Positions 9,261 to 17,345 of a stretch of DNA of 64,000 bases are shown here, piece after piece (position 1 is the stretch's first letter; every line of letters begins with the position of its first letter). The notes beneath the pieces are model-generated. The model had not been told where the DNA came from. It worked only from the letters and a program-made list of their open reading frames with translations, and did not search any database. A program made the translations under genes and the position numbers. The DNA is from Mycobacterium dioxanotrophicus (GTDB lineage Bacteria; Actinomycetota; Actinomycetes; Mycobacteriales; Mycobacteriaceae), in assembly GCF_002157835.1 (NCBI RefSeq), contig NZ_CP020809.1, positions 372,001 to 436,000 of the forward strand. Reading direction: 5' to 3'.

Positions 9261-9784
9261 TCAGCGGGTGTGTCTGGGCTGCGGCGCCACGCTGTACGGG
9301 GTTCGGGTGACGTTGATCTCGGGCCGCTTGGTGGGTGTCTGCTGATACGTCGGCCGATAGGCAGGCGCCTGGCTCGGCGGCGGAGCGGCAGGCGGTGGTG
9401 GCGGCGGGGGGAGGTGGAGCTGGCGAGAGGCCGGCCCGCAACGGGGGCGGTGGGGGGCGCGGTAGGACTCGACGCGGTCGTCGTCGCCGACGAGGGGGTC
9501 CGGTCGACGGTGGACGACGGATTGCGAACGATCAACAGCACCAGCGATACCACGATCGCGGCGGTGGCCAGCGCAGCGGCGCCGAGTGCCACCGCGGCCC
9601 TGCGAGTGCGGTACCACGGCACGGGCGCGGGTTTGAAATTCCAGGTCGTGGCGTCGAACGCATCGAAGCCGTCCGCCTCTGGTTCGGCCGCGCCGCCGGG
9701 TCCGGGTGCGTCCTCGCCGGGCGTCTCCGGCGCAGCGTCGGCCCAGAGGTAGTCGAAGCGACCAGCTGCCTCAGGTTCAGCCAC
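9261..9784 (-). pseudogene. single-pass membrane protein with Pro-rich tail, frame-shifted in this sequence
   Basis: From ATG 9784 the frame encodes an acidic cytoplasmic region, a membrane helix near residues 65-87 (ALGAAALATAAIVVSLVLLI) and a Ser/Thr/Pro stretch. After about residue 120 the same frame turns into arginine-rich nonsense and runs into the next gene. A second frame picks up a natural-looking tail (LHLPPPPPPPAAPPPSQAP, then PEINVTRTPYSVAP) and stops at 9261, 27 bp before the downstream start. One missing base in the G-runs between 9406 and 9457 would join the two. It may be a sequencing error or a real frameshift. The function is unknown. Confidence 0.65.
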
Positions 9785-9990
9785 GTTCTGATGCTAGCGG
9801 CACGACCTGCATGAACGCGTGATGATTGCAATGTCGACACGACGGCGAAACCCGGCGATGACGGAATGGGCCCCGGTCGGTGGTCGGCCACGGTAGGGTT
9901 CGGACGTCCCGCCGGAGCCATTCACCGCAGCGACCAGTGTCGGTAACCGCGGCGCCATTGCTGCGCTTTCTGATCATCGGAAGGTTGGCA

Positions 9991-11154
9991 ATGCTTTCCA
10001 GAACAGCGTCCACCAGAACCTCGCAGCCCAAACTGATTCCAGGCATCCTGGCCGCCATCACGGCCTTGGTCGCCACCGGTGTGGTGGCATGCGCGCCACC
10101 GCAGAAAGACAATGGTGGCGCGCAGACCCAATCGGGGGTCAAGGCGGCCGAGGCCACCTCCGCCGAGGCGTTCGGCGGCATGGACGGCCTGGTTACCGCC
10201 GCCAAGGCCGAGGGCGAACTCAACGTCATTGCGCTGCCCCCGGATTGGGCCAACTACGGCGCGATCATCAAGGCCTTCTCCGACAAGTACGGCATCAAGG
10301 TCAACTCGGCGCAGCCGGACGCGTCCAGTCAGGAAGAGATCAACGCCGCCAACCAGCAGAAGGGCAAGAGCGCGGCGCCCGACGTGTTCGACCTCGGACA
10401 GGCTGTGGCACTGGCGAACACCTCGATGTTCGCGCCGTACAAGGTGGCGACGTTCGACACCATCCCGGCGAAGTTCAAGGATCCGAACGGAGTTTGGGTC
10501 AACGGCTATGGCGGTTACATGTCCATCGGGTTCGATTCGGCCAAAGTGCCTGCCATCACCAACGTCGACGACCTACTCAAACCCGAATACCACGGAAAGG
10601 TCGCTCTCAACGGCGATCCCACCCAAGCCGGTGCCGCATTCTCCGGAGTGGTGATGGCGGCGCTGGCTCAGGGCGGGTCGGCCGACAACATCGCGCCCGG
10701 CGTCGACTTCTTCGGAAAGCTCCACCAGGCAGGCAATTTCCTGCCGGTTGATCCCACCCCGGCCACCATCGAGTCGGGTCAGACTCCCGTGGTGATCGAC
10801 TGGAACTACACCAATGCCGCAGAAACCCGGAAGCTGCCGAGTTGGCAGGTCGTGGTGCCGCCGGACCATGCCGTCGCAGGCTACTACTTCCAGGCCATCA
10901 ACAAGGAGGCCCCGCACCCGGCCGCGGCGCGGCTCTGGCAGGAGTTCCTGTTCAGCGACGAAGGCCAGAACATGTTCATGGTGGGTGGTGTTCGCCCGGT
11001 CCGGGCCGACCAGATGGCCGTCGCGGGCACCGTCGACAAGGCGGCGTTCTCCAAGCTGCCGTCGATCGACGGGCAGGTGGTCATCCCGACTCCCGCCCAA
11101 ACCGAGGCGGCCACCAAGTATCTGGCGGACAACTGGGCCAAGGCGATCGGCTGA
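9991..11154 (+). CDS. ABC transporter substrate-binding lipoprotein (PotD/family 1-like)
   Basis: A 387-residue extracellular solute-binding protein. The N terminus has basic residues, a hydrophobic core and a lipobox-like VVAC, so Cys is probably lipidated at the outer membrane face. The body (LNVIALPPDWANYGAIIKAF, then INAANQQKGKSAAPDVFDLG and VVIDWNYTNA) resembles the spermidine/putrescine, iron and phosphonate binding proteins of the bacterial family 1/6 group. ATG 9991 has GGAAGG upstream. It heads a four-gene unit with two permeases and an ATPase (spacing 7, -4 and 8 bp). Polyamine, Fe(III) or 2-aminoethylphosphonate are all possible ligands; sequence alone does not decide. Confidence 0.87.
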   Translation: MLSRTASTRTSQPKLIPGILAAITALVATGVVACAPPQKDNGGAQTQSGVKAAEATSAEAFGGMDGLVTAAKAEGELNVIALPPDWANYGAIIKAFSDKYGIKVNSAQPDASSQEEINAANQQKGKSAAPDVFDLGQAVALANTSMFAPYKVATFDTIPAKFKDPNGVWVNGYGGYMSIGFDSAKVPAITNVDDLLKPEYHGKVALNGDPTQAGAAFSGVVMAALAQGGSADNIAPGVDFFGKLHQAGNFLPVDPTPATIESGQTPVVIDWNYTNAAETRKLPSWQVVVPPDHAVAGYYFQAINKEAPHPAAARLWQEFLFSDEGQNMFMVGGVRPVRADQMAVAGTVDKAAFSKLPSIDGQVVIPTPAQTEAATKYLADNWAKAIG

Positions 11155-11161
11155 GCGACCG

Positions 11162-12022
11162 ATGCCGGGTGCCGTGGTGATGCGGCGGGTCCGCGAAAGT
11201 CTGCCACTGCTGCCGTTTCTCGCGGTGGTCACCGTGTTTCTGATCGTGCCGACGGTGACGGTCGTCGTCATGGCGTTCTTCGCCGACGGGTCATTCTCGC
11301 TCGCCCGGATCACTGCGCTGTTCTCGCCGACGGCACTGGCCGCCCTGGCCAAGAGCGTGCTGCTCTCCGGTAGCACCGCTCTGATCGGGGCGGTGCTCGG
11401 TGCCGTGTTGGCCTGGCTCATCGTGAGCAGTCCACCATCGTCGATGGTCCGGCGTTCGGTGCTGGCGCTGTGCAGTGTGCTGGCCCAGTTCGGCGGTGTC
11501 GCTTTGGCTTTCGCATTCCTGGCCACGATCGGGCTCAACGGTGTGCTGACGGTCTGGGCCCGCGAACATCTGGGCTGGGACCTGGCGGGATCAGGCTGGC
11601 TCTACGGGCTGCCCGGGTTGATCCTGGTGTACACCTACTTTCAGATTCCGCTGATGGTGATCGTGTTCCTGCCTGCCCTGGAAGGCCTTCGCGAGCAGTG
11701 GCGGGAAGCCGCGGTCAGCCTGGGCGCGTCCACGTGGCAGTACTGGCGTGAGGTGGCGGTGCCGTTGCTGACGCCGGCCTTCCTCGGATCGGCATTGTTG
11801 TTGTTCGCCAACGCCTTTGCCGCGTACGCGACCGCCGCGGCGCTGGTGAGTCAGGGCAGCCCGATCGTGCCGCTGCTGATCCGCGCCGCGTTGACCAGTG
11901 AGGTGGTGCTCGGCCAGTCCGGGTTCGCCTACGCGTTGGCGCTGGAGATGATCGTCGTGGTGGCAGCGGTGATGCTCGCCTACAACGCACTGGTGCGGCG
12001 CACCGCACGGTGGCTGAAATGA
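11162..12022 (+). CDS. ABC transporter permease (PotB-like)
   Basis: A 286-residue inner-membrane permease with six hydrophobic segments. The EAA loop that docks the ATPase is visible as EQWREAAVSLGASTWQYWRE, near residue 180, of the binding-protein-dependent transport family. ATG 11162 lies seven bases after the stop of the binding protein; ATG 11180 is an alternative. Its stop overlaps the next permease start by ATGA, indicating translational coupling. It should form a heterodimer with the next gene product and use the downstream ATPase to import the ligand of the lipoprotein. Confidence 0.88.
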   Translation: MPGAVVMRRVRESLPLLPFLAVVTVFLIVPTVTVVVMAFFADGSFSLARITALFSPTALAALAKSVLLSGSTALIGAVLGAVLAWLIVSSPPSSMVRRSVLALCSVLAQFGGVALAFAFLATIGLNGVLTVWAREHLGWDLAGSGWLYGLPGLILVYTYFQIPLMVIVFLPALEGLREQWREAAVSLGASTWQYWREVAVPLLTPAFLGSALLLFANAFAAYATAAALVSQGSPIVPLLIRAALTSEVVLGQSGFAYALALEMIVVVAAVMLAYNALVRRTARWLK

Positions 12023-12789
12023 CCCGGGCGAGAACGGCACTGCGCGTCGTGCTGTGGCTGCTGTTCGGACTGTTCTTCTTGTTCCCGCTATATGCGATGG
12101 CCGACTTCTCGACCCGCAACCTGATCGAGGGCGGGCGCACCCTGGCGGCATGGCACAACCTGGTGGCCGACGAGGCGCTCTACCAGGCGATCGTGGTATC
12201 GGTGCTGCTGGCTGTCTTCACCGTGGTCGCGATGTTGGTGCTGCTGGTTCCGACGATGATCTGGGTGCGGTTGCGAGCGCCGTGGGCGCGACGGGCGATC
12301 GAGTTCCTGTGCCTGCTGCCCTTGACGATTCCGGCGCTGGTGATCGTGGTCGGGTTGCGCAACGTCTACCTCTGGGTCACCTACTTTCTGGGTGAGTCGG
12401 CGCTGACGCTGACGTTCGTCTACGTCGTGTTGGTGCTGCCGTTTGCCTACCGGTCCCTCGACGCCGCGCTGGCGGCGATCGACCTGCGGACCCTGTCGGA
12501 GGCGGCGCGCTCGCTCGGTGCCGGCTGGGCCGCCACGATCACCCGGGTGATCGTGCCGAACATCTGGCCCGGAATCCTTTCCGCCGCCTTCATTTCCATT
12601 GCAGTGGTGCTCGGGGAATACACCATCGCGTCGCTGAGCGGGTATCAGACGCTGCAGGTGCAGATCGTCGCGATCGGGAAGAGCAACGGTCCGACGTCGG
12701 TGGCGGCCTCGCTGGCGGTGTTGCTCTTGGGTTTCGTGTTGTTGCTGGCTCTGGCGGTCGTCACCCGTGGCCGGCGGCCGCGGAAGTGA
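12019..12789 (+). CDS. ABC transporter permease (PotC-like)
   Basis: A 256-residue permease with about six membrane helices and an EAA loop, LSEAARSLGAGWAATITRV, near residue 160. I chose ATG 12019, which overlaps the upstream stop as ATGA; a GTG at 12010 would add three residues. It is the second permease of the importer. The presence of two different permeases plus one ATPase is the PotBC layout, also seen in iron and phosphonate systems. The gap to the ATPase gene is 8 bp, with the ribosome-binding site inside. Confidence 0.88.
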   Translation: MTRARTALRVVLWLLFGLFFLFPLYAMADFSTRNLIEGGRTLAAWHNLVADEALYQAIVVSVLLAVFTVVAMLVLLVPTMIWVRLRAPWARRAIEFLCLLPLTIPALVIVVGLRNVYLWVTYFLGESALTLTFVYVVLVLPFAYRSLDAALAAIDLRTLSEAARSLGAGWAATITRVIVPNIWPGILSAAFISIAVVLGEYTIASLSGYQTLQVQIVAIGKSNGPTSVAASLAVLLLGFVLLLALAVVTRGRRPRK

Positions 12790-12797
12790 GGAGCAAT

Positions 12798-13826
12798 ATG
12801 GGCACCGCGGTAGAACTCAACGACCTCACGCGGGTTTACGGCAATGTCAAAGCGCTCGACGGGCTCACCCTGCACATCGAACCCGGCGAACTGGTGGCCC
12901 TGCTCGGACCCTCGGGCTGCGGCAAGACCACCGCGTTGCGCATCCTGGCGGGACTCGACGAGGCCACGTCGGGCACTGTGCTGGTCGGTGGCCGTGACGT
13001 GAGTTCGGTGCCCGCCAACAAGCGCGACATGGGCATGGTGTTCCAGGCCTACAGCTTGTTCCCGCATCTGACGGTGTTGGACAACGTCGCCTTCGGGTTG
13101 AAGATGCGAGGTAAAGCCAAGGCCGACAGGATGTCTCGGGCCGCGGACATGCTCGACCTGGTGGGCCTGGGCGCGCACAAGGACAAGTACGCCGACGAGT
13201 TGTCGGGCGGCCAGCAGCAGCGTGTCGCGCTGGCCCGCGCGCTCGCGATCCGGCCGGGCGTGCTGCTGCTCGACGAGCCGCTGTCGGCGCTCGATGCGAA
13301 GGTGCGGGTGCAGTTGCGTGACGAGATTCGCCGGGTTCAGCTCGAAGTCGGCACTACGACGTTGTTCGTCACCCACGATCAGGAAGAGGCGCTCGCTGTT
13401 GCCGACCGGGTCGGTGTGATGAGCCAGGGCAAACTCGAACAGCTTGCCGCCCCGGCGGATCTGTACGCGAACCCCGCGACACCGTTCGTCGCGGAGTTCG
13501 TCGGACTGAACAATCAAGTACCGGCGGAGGTTTCGCAGGGCCGCGCGCACCTGTTGGGTACCTCGGTCCCGACGCTGGCCGGTTCGGTCGGGTCGGGCGG
13601 CGGAACGGCATTGGTACGGCCCGAGTCCATCACGGTGACTGCCGACACCGAGGGCGTTGCGCGGGTCAGTTCGGTGGCGTTTCTGGGACCGATCTCCCGG
13701 GTCTATGTCGCGATGCCCGACGGCGCGGTGTTGCACGCCCAGTTGGCGAGCTCGGCCGCGGCGGAGTTCAGCGCGGGAGACCCGGTGCGCGTCGGCGTAC
13801 AGCCCGCGCCGGTCCTGGTGATCTGA
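12798..13826 (+). CDS. ABC transporter ATP-binding protein (PotA-like)
   Basis: A 342-residue ATPase with all canonical motifs: Walker A GPSGCGKTT, Q-loop in MVFQAYSLFPHLTV, signature LSGGQQQRVALARA, Walker B LLLDEPLSALD and switch His in FVTHDQEEAL. The C-terminal third is a TOBE-type regulatory domain (ALVRPESITV), as in PotA, MalK and UgpC. ATG 12798 has GAGGAG five bases upstream; the frame extends to a GTG at 12786. It completes the importer operon. The next gene converges with a 9-bp gap, so the operon ends here. Confidence 0.92.
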   Translation: MGTAVELNDLTRVYGNVKALDGLTLHIEPGELVALLGPSGCGKTTALRILAGLDEATSGTVLVGGRDVSSVPANKRDMGMVFQAYSLFPHLTVLDNVAFGLKMRGKAKADRMSRAADMLDLVGLGAHKDKYADELSGGQQQRVALARALAIRPGVLLLDEPLSALDAKVRVQLRDEIRRVQLEVGTTTLFVTHDQEEALAVADRVGVMSQGKLEQLAAPADLYANPATPFVAEFVGLNNQVPAEVSQGRAHLLGTSVPTLAGSVGSGGGTALVRPESITVTADTEGVARVSSVAFLGPISRVYVAMPDGAVLHAQLASSAAAEFSAGDPVRVGVQPAPVLVI

Positions 13827-13835
13827 ACCGGGGGC

Positions 13836-14414
13836 TCAGACGTCCTTGACCGGTTCGATTCCGAGATCGCGGTAGGTCACCAGCGCCGCGAACGGTACGC
13901 CGCGCTTGGCGAATCGCCCGGTCGCGACGTCGCCGCGGTCGACCATCGGGATCACGCCGGTCACCACCACACCGAGTGGGACGATGCGCTCATAGGCGAT
14001 CTCGGTGGATCCGCCGGTGCTGATCACATCGTCGACCAGTAGGACCTTCATGCCGGGCTGCAGGCGAGTGCCTTCGATCCACTGTTCGCGACCGCGGCTC
14101 TTCTGCTCTTTGCGCACCGAGAACCAGGCCTTGCCGGTTACCATCGCGACGCCGTGCGCCAGCGGATCGGCACCCATGGTCAGGCCGCCGACCGCGTCGA
14201 ACTCGATGCCGCGAGCGGCGGCGAGGTCGGCGACCGCGCGGCTGACGATCGTCATCCGCTCGCCCGTGTCGATGGCGTACTTGCCGTCGATGTAATCGTG
14301 GCTGAGCTGACCGCTGGCGAGCCGGAACGGTTCCTCGCGGTGCTCGTAGCCGCGCGTGCGGATCAGCTCGAAGGCAGCTTGCCAGGTGTCCGGGCGCTCG
14401 GTGGCATCAGGCAT
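13836..14414 (-). CDS. PyrE-like orotate phosphoribosyltransferase family protein
   Basis: A 192-residue type I phosphoribosyltransferase. The PRPP-binding loop is VLLVDDVISTGGS near residue 122, and the region DAVGGLTMGADPLAHG resembles orotate phosphoribosyltransferase. It differs from the mycobacterial PyrE I know, which has VVEDTSTTGNS in the PRPP loop, so I read it as a divergent paralogue rather than the housekeeping pyrE. A role in pyrimidine salvage is possible, but the base substrate is not shown. The ATG at 14414 is the start. It is 33 bp downstream of the DUF2470 gene and may be in one unit with it. Confidence 0.75.
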   Translation of the reverse strand: MPDATERPDTWQAAFELIRTRGYEHREEPFRLASGQLSHDYIDGKYAIDTGERMTIVSRAVADLAAARGIEFDAVGGLTMGADPLAHGVAMVTGKAWFSVRKEQKSRGREQWIEGTRLQPGMKVLLVDDVISTGGSTEIAYERIVPLGVVVTGVIPMVDRGDVATGRFAKRGVPFAALVTYRDLGIEPVKDV

Positions 14415-14447
14415 AACGGCGATCGTATTGCACCTGCTCGCGTGGGC

Positions 14448-15245
14448 CTATCCCGCCTGGGCGCGGCTGGCCAACTCGACTGTGGCAGCCCGCAATTCAT
14501 CGAATGAGGCGATGGGGGCGGCATAGCCGACGCGAGTGTAGGCGACCCCGCGATCGGTGGTGACCCGCAGATCGAGGCCGTAGCGGTCGGCGCCGGTGCA
14601 CACCGCGGTGCTGGTGTCGGGATAGCCCCCGAGGGTGCGGGCCATCGCGAGCAATGACGCGGCGTGATCGGCGTTGAGATGTTCGACGGCGCCGGCTGCG
14701 CGCGGCGACACCGGGTCGGGTTCGGCTGCGGTGTAGTCCTCGCCGGCAGCTGAATCCATCCGCCCGTAGCCGCCGACCCAGCGCACGCGACGGACCCGCA
14801 GCACCCACAGCGTGAAGTCGCTGTAGTCGATGTAGTACTTCGCCGCTGCCACCGCCGCGAGGTGCGCCTCGCGGGCTGCAGCGGCCTCGGCGCCCGAGGG
14901 GCGTTCGGCGACACCGGCAAGCGTGACGCGCGCGCTGGCCAGTGGGTCCGCGTCGGCTCCGGGCGCCACGATCGCGATGCTCGCCCGCTGGTCGCCTGCG
15001 AGATTGCGGCCGTGCTCGGCCATGTTCGACACGCACAAGACCGGTGCCCCGTCGAGCAACCCGTAGGTGACGAACGATGCCCACGGGTCACCGGTGGCGG
15101 TGAGGGTGGCCAGCGTGCCGGTGTTGGTCGACGCGGCGACGGTGCGGGCTTCCTCGGCCGCCGACCGCCGGGTGGCCGCGGCGGGCGGGGTCAGCGGTGG
15201 CGGGACCGACGGGGCGTCGCCCGGGTCGCCATGATCTCGCGTCAG
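14448..15245 (-). CDS. PPOX-like split-barrel protein with C-terminal DUF2470, probable CTG start
   Basis: A HugZ-like protein: N-terminal FMN-binding split barrel (SAAEEARTVAASTNTGTLAT, then CVSNMAEHGRNLAGD and YYIDYSDFTLW) and a C-terminal DUF2470 domain (VEHLNADHAASLLAMA). Homologues bind flavin or heme. The first ordinary start codon in frame is a TTG at 15059, which would delete the conserved first strands. From there back to 15245 the frame is open and family-like but has no ATG, GTG or TTG. A CTG at 15245, 4 nt after the upstream stop, would give MTRDHGD as the start and 265 residues. I use that start; it is an inference. It is 4 bp from the upstream gene. Confidence 0.72.
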   Translation of the reverse strand: MTRDHGDPGDAPSVPPPLTPPAAATRRSAAEEARTVAASTNTGTLATLTATGDPWASFVTYGLLDGAPVLCVSNMAEHGRNLAGDQRASIAIVAPGADADPLASARVTLAGVAERPSGAEAAAAREAHLAAVAAAKYYIDYSDFTLWVLRVRRVRWVGGYGRMDSAAGEDYTAAEPDPVSPRAAGAVEHLNADHAASLLAMARTLGGYPDTSTAVCTGADRYGLDLRVTTDRGVAYTRVGYAAPIASFDELRAATVELASRAQAG

Positions 15246-15249
15246 AGGA

Positions 15250-15708
15250 TCAACCGCCCAGCGCGGCGATCAGATCCTTGATCTGCGCGGTCTCGGCTTC
15301 GGTCGCCGGTTCTTCGGCCTCGACAGCTTCGATGAGGTCCTTGCGCAGGCCGACGCCGTTGGCGGCTTCCCGGGTGGACAGCTTGGCGCGGCCGCGCGCG
15401 ACGTAGAGCCGCTGCCCGAGCGTGGCGCTCGGCCCCTCGGCGGCGGCGGTCATGAGCTCGTCGTAGCGACTGCGGACGCCGCTGAGCGCGACGATGACCG
15501 ACGGTGTCACCCGGCTGCGAGCAGCCGCCTCGGACAGCGAACTCTGCAGCTTGCGCAGCCCGCTCAGCACAACCGAGGCCCGTTCGGGGAACTCCGGATC
15601 GCTGACGGGCGGCAGTGCGTCGATCGCGGCGGAATACATGTGCATCGCCGCATCAGACAAACCGACGATTACCGGTGCTTCGCCATCGTTAGGCGCCGAC
15701 TCACCCAC
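15250..15708 (-). CDS. conserved hypothetical protein with HTH-like C terminus
   Basis: About 152 residues, not recognised to a named family. The N-terminal 95 residues are helical (DAAMHMYSAAIDALPPVSD, then RASVVLSGLRKLQSSLSEAA). The last 55 residues, GQRLYVARGRAKLSTREAAN, GVGLRKDLIEAVEAEE, look like a helix-turn-helix of the XRE type without an obvious recognition helix. A DNA-binding role is possible but not shown. GTG 15708 has GAGGGA seven bases upstream and is preferred; TTG at 15723 is the alternative. It is upstream of and probably co-transcribed with the split-barrel gene. Confidence 0.6.
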   Translation of the reverse strand: MGESAPNDGEAPVIVGLSDAAMHMYSAAIDALPPVSDPEFPERASVVLSGLRKLQSSLSEAAARSRVTPSVIVALSGVRSRYDELMTAAAEGPSATLGQRLYVARGRAKLSTREAANGVGLRKDLIEAVEAEEPATEAETAQIKDLIAALGG

Positions 15709-15777
15709 AGGGCCATCCCTCAATCGAATTGTTGGGGCGATCTCTCCGGCAGACCGCCACGGACAAGATCAAATTCG

Positions 15778-15825
15778 GGGAAAACGTAACCCGTCCTGGG
15801 CTCTTATTCAACCGTTAGTTTTCCC
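15778..15825. other. inverted repeat upstream of maltokinase
   Basis: GGGAAAAC at 15778-15785 is repeated in inverted form as GTTTTCCC at 15818-15825, in a locally AT-rich part of the 235-bp region between two divergent genes. It could be a paired operator or a promoter-proximal structure. No regulator family was matched. Confidence 0.3.
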
Positions 15826-15943
15826 GCAAACTCGCGCGTGTCAGCGAATCACGTTGCTGGCGGCTGGGATCGGCAGAGACACAGCGAATCGTGACATCAG
15901 ACGGCGGTTCATCGGGGCCTTCAGTGGGTACGTTTGAAGACTG

Positions 15944-17206
15944 ATGGAGGACATCGACGGAGCAGCCCTGCAGGTTCTGGACATCCCGTTCGACGCGTGG
16001 CTACCGCGGCAGCGGTGGTACGCGGGTCGCGGCCGCACGCTCAGTGCCGCCAAACCGGTGCTCACCGTCCCCTTGCGGGACGACTTGTACCTGGTGCTGT
16101 TGGACGCGACGTACATCGACGGCACCGTGGAGCGCTACCAGGTGATCATGGGCGTCGGCCAGCATCCGGGTCATGCCGGCGCCGCCATCAGTTCCTACGA
16201 CGGTCGGACCGCGTACGACGGCTTGTTCGACGCGGATGCGGCACGCTATCTGCTGCAGCTCATCGATGACGCGACGACGGTCGGGCCGGTGGAATTCGCG
16301 AAGGAACCCGGAGCGCGGCTCCCGTTGGATGCCCCGCCACGGGTCTCGACGGCCGAACAGAGCAACACCAGTGTGGTGTTCGGGCGCGACGCGATGCTCA
16401 AGGTGTTCCGCAGGGTCACCGCAGGTGTGCATCCCGACATCGAACTCAACCGGGCGCTGGCGCGGGCGGGCAACGAACATGTCGCGCGGCTGCTGGGCTC
16501 GATCGAAACCCGGTGGGGCGGCGAGCCGTGCGCGCTGGGCGTGGTGTCGGAGTTCGCCGCCGATTCCGTCGAGGGCTGGCATATGGCCACCACCGGCGAC
16601 TCGGACTTCACCGACGAATCCCGCCTGCTCGGTGCGGCCGTGGCCTCCGTGCACACGTGCCTGGCCGACGTGCTCGGCACGGACAGTGTCCAGTTCCCGG
16701 TCGACGTGATGGTGGACCGGCTGACGACGGCCACGCAAGCAGTGCCCGAGCTCTACGACTACGCCCCGCGTATCAAGCAGCGCTACCGGGACCTGTCCGG
16801 TCGGCAGATCACGGTGCAGCGCGTGCACGGCGATCTGCACCTCGGCCAGGTGCTGCGCACCCCGCAGCGCTGGCTGCTCATCGATTTCGAAGGTGAGCCG
16901 GGAAAACCGTTGCCGCAGAGGCGTCGTCCCGACTCCGCCGTGCGTGACGTCGCAGGCATGATGCGGTCGTTCGATTACGCCGCCTATCAACGGCCCGGAG
17001 TTGCCGCCCAAGCCTGGGCGGACCGTAACGTGGCGGCGTTCTGCGACGGGTACGCCGCTGAATCCGGAGCTGATCCACGCGATTCCGCGGATCTGCTGGC
17101 CGCCTACGAGTTGGACAAGGCGGTGTACGAGGCGGCCTACGAGGCCAGGCACCGGCCGGATTGGTTGTCCATCCCGATGGGATCGATCGACCGGCTCCTG
17201 CGCTGA
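15944..17206 (+). CDS. mak: maltokinase
   Basis: A 420-residue maltokinase, which makes maltose-1-phosphate from maltose and ATP for the GlgE alpha-glucan pathway. The N-terminal cap has [14 protein letters not shown]; the kinase lobes have [22 protein letters not shown], the catalytic loop [14 protein letters not shown] with its Asp, and the metal-binding LLIDFEGEP. Known mycobacterial Mak is about 440-455 residues; here the stretch after EGWHMATT is shorter. In most mycobacteria mak follows treS in one operon, but here the neighbours are unrelated, so treS must be elsewhere or absent. The start is the ATG at 15944 with a weak ribosome-binding site. Confidence 0.9.
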   Translation: MEDIDGAALQVLDIPFDAWLPRQRWYAGRGRTLSAAKPVLTVPLRDDLYLVLLDATYIDGTVERYQVIMGVGQHPGHAGAAISSYDGRTAYDGLFDADAARYLLQLIDDATTVGPVEFAKEPGARLPLDAPPRVSTAEQSNTSVVFGRDAMLKVFRRVTAGVHPDIELNRALARAGNEHVARLLGSIETRWGGEPCALGVVSEFAADSVEGWHMATTGDSDFTDESRLLGAAVASVHTCLADVLGTDSVQFPVDVMVDRLTTATQAVPELYDYAPRIKQRYRDLSGRQITVQRVHGDLHLGQVLRTPQRWLLIDFEGEPGKPLPQRRRPDSAVRDVAGMMRSFDYAAYQRPGVAAQAWADRNVAAFCDGYAAESGADPRDSADLLAAYELDKAVYEAAYEARHRPDWLSIPMGSIDRLLR

Positions 17207-17243
17207 GTTCTCCTCGCGCGGTTCTCCCTGTGCGGTTCTCCCC

Positions 17244-17302
17244 GCGAACAGACACGCGGGTCCGCGACACGCCGCGTTTGGCGTACCCCAGTGTCTGCTC
17301 GC
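17244..17302. repeat. imperfect palindromic element between convergent genes
   Basis: GCGAACAGACAC (17244-17255) pairs with GTGTCTGCTCGC (17291-17302), one mismatch in 12, around a 35-bp GC-rich centre. Just left of it GCGGTTCTCC occurs in near-tandem copies (17218-17242). The position between the convergent mak and acyl-CoA dehydrogenase genes suits a bidirectional terminator. The GC-GA-CAGAC arm resembles interspersed palindromes I recall from mycobacterial intergenic regions. Confidence 0.5.
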
Positions 17303-17345
17303 CGAGGGAACTCTCGCCCAGGGGGAAGCCTCGCCCAGGAACTGG

